NCBI RefSeq assembly: GCF_036850765.1
Contig: NC_089494.1
Location: 233,882,779-233,946,778, forward strand
DNA from: Saccopteryx bilineata
Taxonomy: Eukaryota > Chordata > Mammalia > Chiroptera > Emballonuridae
Reading direction: 5' to 3'
DNA length: 64,000 bases
Part shown: one piece after another, positions 55,576-64,000 of the stretch
Numbering within the stretch: position 1 is the stretch's first letter
How the letters are laid out: every line of letters begins with the position of its first letter
The notes under the pieces: generated by a model
Databases searched by the model: none
What the model was told of the DNA's origin: nothing
Seen by the model: the letters and a program-made list of their open reading frames with translations, nothing else
Made by a program: the position numbers and the translations under genes

Positions 55576-57805
55576 TCTCAATATAAAAATTGTATCTTTA
55601 CATATATATATTTTTTTATCTCTATCTTTACACTATTGCAAGTAAAAATACCGAAGAAAGGATGTAAACCATTTTATATTTATTTATTTCCAATTTGCTT
55701 TTTAAAACAATATATATACCAGTTTAAATTTCTTTTAATAGTTAAACTATATTTTTGTGCAAACACTTAGCGATTTGTTTTATAATACACTGATTCGTTA
55801 TCCCAGCCACTGCTGATAAAATAATAGTCACAATCCTTGCCTATAAATCAAGTGTCTGGACAATTGTCAGTAATACTGTCTATTATAAGTTAAACAAGAA
55901 GAAGGAACAGTTTTGTAAGAAGTGTGTGTGGAGCGTTGGGTTTTGGAGAAGGGGGATTTATAAGACTAAGAAGGTGATAAATTCATCTTCAATGAATAGG
56001 ATTGGAATTGCCTCTAGGAATGCACATGGAATGACTTAGATCTGTTGTTCATAAAATGAAGTCTGATACTGTACATAAGTTTGGAAGTTAAAGATTAATG
56101 ACATAATTTTTTATTCATTCAATCAATTCATTTTGACTTGGAAATTTCTTAGTATAAAATGATAAACAACACTCAAATAAATATATGTGTGTGTTTGTTC
56201 TACACTTCCAAATAATTTGTGTTTGTACTCTTTCCCACATGTATAAACTTTCAAGGAAAATAATTATAATGTATCAGTCTGGGATAATACTAAATAGTTT
56301 TTAGAGGTACCTGTTCCTTATCTATGGCTTATTAGTTTCTGTTTTTAATTTTTACCTGTCATTTTATTTCTTAAGTTTTTACATATTTTGTTTTTTTTTC
56401 TAATATCTTGTTTTGACTTCTTTGTCTTTTTATATTTATTACCTATTATATCTCAAAATAATGCTACCACCCTTGTGTGTGTGACCATTTACTTGATATT
56501 TTTCTATTCATTTATTTATTATTTACACCTCTACAATACTTTGTTTTCAGTATAGCTTGTATACAGTATAAAATTAGATCTTGTTAATCGATTTTGACAT
56601 CTTAGAGTATTTGAGTGGTTTTTCCTAAATTGATGTATGCAGGCTTCCTTCTGTCATCTATTATGCTTACAGTTTTCTTGCCATATTTATGGACTGTCTT
56701 AGTTCACTAGAACTCCACACTATTGTGGTAATAAACATGATAAAGCTCAAGAATACAAGACAACTACCAATTAGCTTCTCCATTTTAATTTCTAGTCACT
56801 GTGCCCTTTATTATCTAGAATCAACAATCAGATTATTTTTCTCCACCATATGCCTTCTTGCTTCTATGTATTTTTATTATACATTTTTCCTAGTAAAATA
56901 ATCTTCTTACTCTGCTCCCTATTGACACTGGCTTGACTAATGTTCATTTTGTAAATGTTTCTTTATTTCAGGTATTGCTATCTCAATTCACTGACCATCC
57001 ATCCTCAAACAGAGCTCTGTTTTCTTTGAAAATATTCCCTAGTACTCTGAGCTTATTATACCCTGCTTTATAATTAAATGCTTATGTCGATTTTCCTCAC
57101 TGAACTATGACATTCTCAACTGCAGAGAATTTAATATTTATGTTGGTCTGTCTAGCATCTGGACGTTATTTGGCATTTAATAAAAACATAATAAATATGC
57201 ATTAGTATTGGCTGATTGAACAGATTAATGGACTATTTTTATCAATTTGGTTACAGGTTATCATTAAAATTTCCAAATTATTTTTCAAACTATGCTTTTC
57301 TGAAAATAAGCAAGGATCCATATCAGACAACTTGCATTTTCTCTTCTAACTTCTGAGTTTTGATGTTATAAACTTTATAACTATAAAAATTTCTTAGCTG
57401 TAAATGCATGTTCAAAATTAACTGCCTGCAATTTCTGATAATTTGTTCACTTATGACGAGTTTATTTTTTTTCCTTGGCGTTCTCGATTCTATCATTAGA
57501 TACTTTTTCCAATAGGGTTATACAGATGTGAGTTGTATTTTATCTGTTTTTAAAGTAGTCTTTTTACATGAAATATGTCTAGCTAGATTTGACATCCTTA
57601 AGTAAAATCTTCGTTTTTTTCATAATTATGTTGTGGTTGCTTCATCATCTTGAAACATCAGGTCTTTCCAAGAAATTTTGTGCCACATGATATTTACCTT
57701 GAAGACAGTTTTACTTCTCCTTTTTTTTTAATTCAAAAATACTTTAGAATCCATATATATATTGAATTAATAAATAATTTTAAAGTGAGAAAACTTTCTT
57801 ATCTA
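55576..57805. other. AT-rich DNA, largely non-repetitive
   Basis: It contains the L2-like segment listed separately. T-runs occur at 56390-56399 and 57721-57729. No gene recognised; frames at 56689-56901 and 57650-57892 lack support. Confidence 0.45.
56980..57225 (+). mobile_element. L2-like ancient LINE remnant
   Basis: 'CTGAACTATGACATTCTCAACTGCAGAGAATTTAATATTTATG...TCTAGCATCTGGACGTTATTTGGCATTTAATAAAAACATAATAAATATG' resembles the 3' part of L2 or MIR ('AGTGCCTGGCACATAGTAGGTGCTCAATAAAT'). Heavily diverged. Confidence 0.4.
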
Positions 57806-58612
57806 GCCAGACTAGATAGTGCCACAGTGAATAGAGTGTTGGCCTGGGATGCTGAGAACACTTGTTCAAGGCCCCAAGGTCACTGGCTTTAGTGTGGGTT
57901 CATGCAGCTTGAGTGCCAGCTCACCAGCTTGAATGCTGGGTTACTGGCTTGAGCATGGGATCATAGACATGACTCCACGGTTGCTGGCTTGAGCTTAAAG
58001 GTTGTTGAAGTCCACGGTCACTTGCTTGAAGCTCAAGATTGCTGGCTTGAAAAAAGGAATCGGCCCTAGCTGGTTGGCTCAGCGGTAGAGTGTCGGCCTG
58101 GCGTGCGGGGGACCTGGGTTCAATTCCCGGCCAGGGCACATAGGAGAAGCGCCCATTTGCTTCTCCACCCCCCCCCTCCTTCCTCTCTGTCTCTCTCTTC
58201 CCCTCCCGCAGCCGAGGCTCCATTGGAGCAAAGATGGCCCGGGCACTGGGAATGGCTCCTTGGCCTCTGCCCCAGGTGCCAGAGTGGCTCTGGTCGCGGC
58301 AGAGCGACCCCCCGGAGGGGCAGAGCGCCGCCCCTGGTGGGCGTGCCGGGTGGATCCTGGTCCGGCGCATGCGGGAGTCTGACTGTCTCTCCCCATTTCC
58401 AGCTTCAGAAAAATACAAAAAAAAAAAAAAAAAAAAAAAAAGGAATCACTAGCTCAGCTAGAGCTCCCTGGTCAAGGCACATATGAGAAAGCTATCAATG
58501 AACTAAGGTGTCTTAACAAAGAATTGATGCTTCTCATCTCTCTCCCTTTCTGTCTGTTTGTCCCCCTGTCTGTTTCTTTCTCATGTGTTAAAAAAATAAA
58601 ATAAATATGCAT
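57806..58612 (+). mobile_element. Family B SINE split by a family A SINE
   Basis: The left part 57806-58061 has a decayed head (AGTGCCACAGTGAATAGAGT) and an unusually long run of 'GCTGGCTTGAGC'-type units. The right part 58448-58612 continues with 'CTCCCTGGTCAAGGCACATATGAGAAAGC' and a CT-rich tail plus A-rich end. The interrupting element and its TSD account for the break. Confidence 0.9.
58062..58434 (+). mobile_element. Family A SINE nested in a family B SINE
   Basis: It is complete, plus strand, with a poly(A) tail of about 25 bases. TSDs GAAAAAAGGAATC (58049-58061) and a matching copy at about 58435-58447 lie within the older SINE. The CTCF-like core is one base short (CGCCCCTGGTGG, about 58330-58341). 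Strong CpG retention suggests a recent insertion. Frames at 57921-58486 are shadows. Confidence 0.96.
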
Positions 58613-58699
58613 ATTTTAACTCAAAATATTTTTGTAAATTCTTTAGCATTATTTTTGTTATTTTTATGAATTAGTTATGACTTCGCTCTTAGGTGCATA

Positions 58700-58935
58700 G
58701 AGACACTTTTCGTTTTGTTAATCAGATTCCACCTATAAGTGAAATCATATGGCACTTGTCTTTCTCTAACTGGTTTATTTCACTTAGCACAATATTCTCC
58801 TGGTCCATCTATGCTGTAGGAAAAGGTAAGAGTTTCTTCTTTTTATGGTCAAGAAATATTCCATTGTATAAATGAAACACAGCTTTTATATACTCATTTA
58901 CTGGTAGACACATGGGCTGCATCCAGATCTGTGGC
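58700..58935 (-). mobile_element. Old L1 3' fragment, minus strand
   Basis: 'CCACCTATAAGTGAAATCATATGGCACTTGTCTTTCTCTAACTGG', 'CACTTAGCACAATATTCTC' and 'GAAATATTCCATTGTATA' are the antisense of the L1 ORF2/3' UTR junction. The subfamily is older than L1-A/B. Confidence 0.85.
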
Positions 58936-61239
58936 TTCTCTCAGCCCCTTATAACTACTTTCTGCCTATAGATGTCTATATTTTGCTTTAATTTAGAGCT
59001 GGACTTTCAGATTATCCCAGAGGGTCTAGATTTATACCAGAATAATCACATATACAAGATTATTAGCTTTCTTTAGGGTTTTTATTCTTTGTGTTAAGCA
59101 AAATTTTAGTACTTCGGGTTTTAAATGTGTTAGGATAAGCTATGTTACATCCTATTAAGAAACATGTCTAAAATCATAGTGGCTTGCCACAAGAATGATT
59201 TATCACTTATGCTACATATCCTTTACAGATCAACTGAGAGACTGTTTACACTACTATCAGGGACTCAAGATAAAGCAGCCACCATTTAAATCATTGAAGT
59301 TTCTATGCTAGAAAGAGAAGTTTAAGTGCTAAGAGCTTAATATGATGAGCCAAAAGAACTAAGAAATAGCTCAACTTTATCTTAGAAGGGTAAAGAAATA
59401 TTTGGTAAACAACACTAGTAACTGCCAAACATATATGATCACATTTAGTTTTCCCAGGTATTAGTTTACTCTTTTAAAGATGAAGACACTAAGTAGAGAA
59501 ATGTTAAATAGCCCGCTTAATGTCTCACAAGCAATAATAGTGTGGCAAGAAGCAAAATACAGTCAGTCCACTACAGTTTCCTTAAGCCTTGCTGTGGTAC
59601 CTGACAAGTGTGAGAAAAAGATGGAAAAGAGTTGCCTGAAATCCTATTAGATTAAAAACAAAAGGCAATCATGCTACTATTGCAGACATGCTTCTTTTTA
59701 TTCATTACTTCCCTAATCTCTTTTTATAACTATTCCAAGAAGTAATCTCTAGTAACCTTTTTGACCTTAGCATTGCTGCGATAGCTTCCAAAATGTTTAG
59801 TTAATGCTTGTGCTCTCTGATTTTTGTTAATGAGCCAATGTGAGTGTCAAGTGCTGCTTACTTGGGAATTGCACTCTTGCAAGTAATCACTCTTTTTGTA
59901 CTCTAATCATGGAGAAGAGCTTTTATTACTATGAAGTTGATGTCTTTAGCTCAAATAAAAGAGCTTCATAAGCACTATTCTTTATTTGATTTTCTTTCTA
60001 TTTTGTCTTTGAATCAGATATTTAAGGAAACTAGGGTGCCTTAAGTCAGAAAAGGATAACTATCACACAAAACAAAAATATTTATAAAATATGGAAACTG
60101 AACCTGAAAGGTATGCAAATTAGAATAATAAAATATAAGCAAATATTTATGTGGAATGCATAGAAATAGCATAGACATAGAAAAGTATAGACAGTAATAC
60201 AAAGTTCATGTGATAAAAATTAGAGTATAGAAAATAAATTTAAATTAACTGTAATTATATAACCATCTAAGTAATGAAATCTCTCTGAGCTACTCAATTG
60301 CTGCCATATTTGCTAACTAATCATTATCTTTAGAAAATTTATTTTTCTTAAGTATTTTTAATAATTTTATTCTCTTCTATATAAAAGTCTCTTCTTCAAA
60401 ATTAAGACTCACAACATTCATATTTAACTTTCTAGTTGTATGGATGCATTCAAGGGTCTTTATGCCAAGTTTTTGGAGCTGCTCAATAAATCTGTCATAA
60501 AGAAGATGATATAAAACCTGCAACAGATGCATTGATCTAATCAGTTGCAGTAAAATACCCCATTTAGTGTCATAAACCTTTCAATAACCAAAAGCACTGG
60601 CATTTAGTATACCAGAAAGCTGACTCACAGGAATATATTTTGTTAATGTAGTAAAAGCAGTAACCAATAAGCATCTTTCAATCTATAGTAGTTACTGTGG
60701 ACATAGTGTAAAATATTTTGTATTAAAGACATAAGCATTACACAAATAAAATTAGATTCAATGCTCTACAGATAGGGAGCCAGTCCTCTTACATAGTAGT
60801 GTTATATAAACATCACATTAGAGAATAATCATAAAAAAAGGTAACTCAAAATTTAATAGTCTTGCACTTTCTGATGAATCCAGAAACACTATTTAAAAAC
60901 TCTTATAATGACTATATAGTTGAAGAAAAATCAGAAAACTGGAGCCTTGTTCATAACTCCATCACTACTTAAACACAGCACTTCAAAATAAGCAAAAGCA
61001 GTGGGTTTAACTATTCTTTAGTGTGGTCCTCCACAGATAGGGAGTCAATTGTTAAAATTCTTCCTAATTAGAAAATTTTAAATGTTAGTCAATAAACTGT
61101 TGTAAGATTAACAAACATTATCAAGTAACGCTACTCTAAAAAAAAGCTACCTGAGTCCTGTTATACCTATTTTTGGTTTCTATTGTATATTCTTCTCTCT
61201 TTGAAGAAAGGTGACAGAATGTTAATGTTTGTGTTTCCA
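58936..61239. other. Non-repetitive AT-rich DNA
   Basis: Contains one MIR (listed next). The block 59740-60010 is compositionally mixed and may be conserved noncoding DNA, but this is only an impression. Confidence 0.45.
59440..59590 (-). mobile_element. MIR (ancient SINE)
   Basis: 'CTTTTAAAGATGAAGACACTAAGTAGAGAAATGTTAAATAGCCCGCTTAATGTCTCACAAGCAATAATAGTGTGGCAAGAAGCAAAATACAGTCAGTCCAC' follows the antisense MIR order up to the CAGTCTGACTCC-like end. Confidence 0.75.
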
Positions 61240-61293
61240 AAAGAAAGAAAGAAAAAAAGAAAGAGAGAGAGAGAGAGAGAGAAAGAAAGAAAG
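61240..61293. repeat. (GAAA)n/(GA)n microsatellite
   Basis: GAAA units, then GA units, then GAAA units, all purine on the plus strand. Confidence 0.95.
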
Positions 61294-62240
61294 TCCAAAA
61301 TTATGAAATGGAAAGAATGTTTTTATCAAAAAATCATTTTCAAACAGATGCAAACATGATTGTCATACAAATTCAAATGATTACATGAAAAAATATTTAA
61401 ATTATTAATGAGGAAAACACTGAAATTGAGTGCTGATAAGCATGTTTAAAATATTAGAACAAGATTGTTATGTTAAAAACAAAACTATTAATATTTTTAT
61501 TAGATAAGAAAACCATCATTTCTAATCGTATCTATTCTATTAACCAGAATTCTAAAACTTGATATGTACCTTTGTATTATTGAGGCTCTATCCAAGAGTA
61601 AAACCCAAGGTTAAGTACATTCCCATTCTTCTAGAGAATATAATATACTTTGGGCAATAAAATAATAAAATATTAATGCAGAGAAACAAGTTAACACTGA
61701 CTGGAGCGTCTAAACAGCACCTAGGGTTAACTGACCACATGTTGAAAAAACACACATAAAATTCGGGAGCTAAGTTGGATAAGATATTGGATTGAAAAAT
61801 TTTTGTGTAAAGTCTGGCTCATCATAAGTTGACCTTCTTCAGTAAAAACAATTCTTTGTTGAGAGGGAGATTTTGAATACATGATTATAACAAGCTGGCT
61901 CCAGTGAAATAAAGGGATGAAAATAATTTCTCTGAGAATTTTTCCAATGATGAGCTTATACTTGTAAAAGTTTGGGGTGAGAATTCATACAATGTGTGTC
62001 CAAAAGGAAGTCTGAAATTAGAAGTTGTTATTACCCTCAGTAGTCTAGGAACAATAGGAAAATACGACCTTAGGAAAGAACTATTATAAACTCAGTTCTT
62101 AGAGAACTCTTATAGTAAAGTTACAAGTAATGAGGTTATAATTTAAAAAAATAACAACAACCTTTAAAAGCCCTTATAAACAGGAAAAAACAGAATCAAC
62201 TGACTGCAGAATCAAGTCAGCAAAGACTACACACTATGCA
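61294..62240. other. Non-repetitive AT-rich DNA
   Basis: Nothing recognised. Confidence 0.45.
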
Positions 62241-62356
62241 AGGTGGGCAAAAGTAGATTTACAGTTGTATCTGAAACACAGTTTATTCTTGTATTATTAT
62301 TTATTAAGTATTGTACTATTTTTTGTACTGAAAACCTACCATTGCCTCACCTGTAT
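62241..62356. mobile_element. Possible short mariner-type MITE
   Basis: The left end GGTGGGCAAAAGTAGATTTACAG and the complement of the right end (GGTGAGGCAATGGTAGGTTTTCAG) form imperfect inverted repeats of about 23 bp around an AT-rich, TATTATTATTTATTA-containing core. The size (about 115 bp) fits a MITE. A TA target duplication is not clear. Confidence 0.45.
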
Positions 62357-62474
62357 AATGCAAAAAAAAACCCACTTTAAAATAAGCTTGTTTGATACAC
62401 TTTATAGAAATAAAAAAATGTACCAAAAGCCTGTCAAAATGACAAGGTCGAAACAAGGTAAGTCAAAGATTATG

Positions 62475-63130
62475 ACCCAGCTATCCCACTTCTAAGAATA
62501 CAGCCTAAGAATCCTAAAATGCTAATTCAAAAGAAGATATGCACTCCCATAGTCATTGAAGCATTGTTTGCAATAGACAAAATCTCAAACAGCCCAAATT
62601 TTCATCAGTGGATGAGTGGATAAAAAAGCTGCGGTGCATTTACACAATAGAATACTACGCAGCCATAAAGAGAAGGAAATCTTACCATTTGTGACAGTAT
62701 GGATGGACCTGGAGACTATTTTACTAAGTTAAATAAACCAGGCAGAGAAAGACGAATATCATATGATCTCATTTCTATGTGTAATCTAATGAACACAATA
62801 AACTGAGTAACAAAATAGAAACAGAGGTAAGGTCACAGGGAACAGATGAAAAACTGTTAGAGAGAAGGAGAAAGAAGGGACTAGCTCAAAAAAGGTAAAG
62901 GGATTTGCCAAAAACACATATTCATTACACATATATACAGACAACAAGGTAGCAATAGACAGAGGGAAAAAGGGATAGATGTAGGGGGTTTAGGGGCAAA
63001 GAGGAGGAAATGGGAGTGGAAAGAGACTTTGAATAGGGTATGGGGGAGGCACGATGTGGTGTGTAGATGATGTTCTATTGAATGTGACTCTTGATACCAT
63101 GTAGGCATAATAAATTAAAAATAAATTTAA
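62475..63130 (+). mobile_element. Old L1, 3' part
   Basis: It begins 'GACCCAGCTATCCCACTTCTAAG' (ORF2 C-terminal region), includes 'ATTTTCATCAGTGGATGAGTGGATAAAAAAGC' and 'CAATAGAATACTACGCAGCC', then the purine-rich 3' UTR (62830-63060) and an A-rich end. Frames are disrupted. Confidence 0.9.
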
Positions 63131-63448
63131 AGAATAACATGAAATAAAAAATTAATAAAACAAAGCTGACAAAAAAAGAAAAAGGAAACACAACAAACTG
63201 GATAACAGAAATTTTTAAAAAATTACACAAGAGGGAGAATAAAAGACAAAGAAAAGAAAAATTTGAGAAAGTAGTTAACAAACATGAAGGATAGAATTAG
63301 AGGAGATATGATGACATTAAAATGTCTGATAATTAATTAAAGATACCAATTGCCTGAACCAAAAAAGTTATGAATCTCATGTAAGATAGATATAAAGATA
63401 GATCACATAAATAAATATTAGTAAATAAAGGACTATCAGTGATATAGT
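63131..63448. other. A-rich and AT-rich DNA
   Basis: A-rich sequence following the L1 end; nothing else recognised. Confidence 0.4.
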
Positions 63449-63483
63449 TTTATTTATTTATTTATTTACTTATTTATTTATTT
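63449..63483. repeat. (TTTA)n microsatellite in SINE tail
   Basis: Tetranucleotide array derived from the tail of the adjacent minus-strand SINE. Confidence 0.9.
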
Positions 63484-63756
63484 TAGAGAAGGAGAGAGAG
63501 TGAGAGACAGAGACAAGAAGGGAGAGAGATGAGAAGCATCAACTCATAGTTGTGATGTTTTTAGTGGTTCATTGATTGCTTCTCATAAGTAACTTCACCA
63601 GGTGTATTCTGGGCAATCCAGTGACCTTTTGCTCAAACCAGCAACCCTGTGCTCAAGCTGGTGAGCACAGGCTCAAGTTAGCAACATTGGGGTTTCAAAT
63701 CTGGAACCTCAGCATCCCAGGTTGACCCTTTATCCACTGTACCTCCACATGTCAGC
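63484..63756 (-). mobile_element. Family B SINE
   Basis: In reverse orientation: CT-rich tail complement (63484-63530), the GATTGCTTCTCATAAGTAACTT landmark, CTTGAG-type units, B-box complement near 63690-63705 and a decayed A box at 63735-63745. TATAG-TTTTA (63441-63451) and TATATTGTTTTA (63758-63769) may be a diverged TSD. Confidence 0.85.
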
Positions 63757-63885
63757 CTATATTGTTTTAGAAGTAAACAGAAATGCATGACAATTTACCT
63801 ACAGAAGAATTATAATTAGGCATAAGTGACTTCTTAATGATAGGTTTAAAAGCCAAAAAGATAGGAGTTATTTTAAAGTGTTACA

Positions 63886-64000
63886 TTGCCCTGGCTGGTT
63901 GGCTCAGTGGTAGAGCATCAGCCCTCTGTGTGGATGTCCTGAGTTCAATTCCCAATGGGCACAGAAGAGAAGTGCTCATCTGCTTCTCTACCCCCATTCT
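63886..64000 (+). mobile_element. Family A SINE, cut by window end
   Basis: The head GCCCTGGCTGGTTGGCTCAG with A box TGGCTCAGTGG and B box AGTTCAATTCC is followed by 'AGAAGTGCTCATCTGCTTCTC'. The rest lies outside the window. Confidence 0.9.

Noticed and set aside
1..64000. CRISPR arrays, operons, integrons or bacterial terminators
   Set aside because: Nothing of the kind: repeat content, SINEs, L1s and LTRs show a mammalian nuclear genome; the only regular arrays are microsatellites and L1 monomers.

Overview
This is a mammalian nuclear window, almost certainly from a bat. The main evidence is its short interspersed elements. Most belong to two tRNA-derived SINE families. Family A has the head GCCCTGGCCGGTTGGCTCAG and a long GC-rich body, and I read it as Rhin-1-like. 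Family B has the head GTGGCGCAGTGGATA and a body of 'CTTGAG'-type units. One older copy looks Ves-like, a chiropteran family. The set points to a microbat of the horseshoe-bat or a related lineage; genus cannot be fixed from this sequence. I found no intact host protein-coding gene and no functional tRNA, rRNA or other RNA gene. The longest reading frames are decayed L1 ORFs, SINE shadows or microsatellite translations.

Layout. Bases 1-5,430 hold family B SINEs (one with a giant GGA/GAA microsatellite), a family A SINE with perfect 13-bp target-site duplications (TSDs), an L1 3' end and ordinary non-repetitive DNA. Bases 5,435-14,283 form a nest: a roughly 630-bp hAT DNA transposon split by a family A SINE and by a full-length 7.8-kb L1 (L1-A). 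Bases 14,284-20,945 carry SINEs, a MIR and a minus-strand L1 fragment. Bases 20,946-31,220 are repeat-poor; they hold a 767-bp inverted-repeat structure, further SINEs and a 296-bp hAT element with 8-bp TSDs. Bases 31,227-43,900 contain a solo class II-type LTR, a twin-primed (5'-inverted) L1, a probable class I LTR, a perfect RFX X-box palindrome, MIRs, a MER58-like hAT and a Ves-like SINE. Bases 43,908-51,699 are a second full-length L1 (L1-B) with a 19-bp perfect TSD. Bases 51,700-64,000 hold an LTR interrupted by a SINE, four more family A SINEs, a SINE-in-SINE nest, old L1 pieces and AT-rich unique DNA.

How the parts relate. The two L1s belong to one lineage and are both dead: each has stops and frameshifts in ORF1 and ORF2. 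They share a terminal promoter signature (CRE TGACGTCA, then an ATGGCG YY1-like core at identical spacing), a roughly 0.9-kb polypyrimidine block before ORF1, a G-rich 3' UTR, and a one-base phase shift near the ORF2 C-terminus. Their 5' UTR middles are unrelated, and L1-B carries tandem GC-rich monomers of about 240 bp, resembling the monomeric promoters of mouse L1. L1-type machinery evidently mobilised the SINEs, which have poly(A) tails and 13-15 bp TSDs. The most functionally suggestive signal is a CTCF-like core (CCACCAGGGGGCG) inside the family A SINE body. It occurs in several copies and the unit number varies between copies.

Limits. All repeat names and families are judged by eye; boundaries marked approximate could move by tens of bases. 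Non-repetitive intervals may contain older repeats or conserved noncoding elements that only alignment would reveal.
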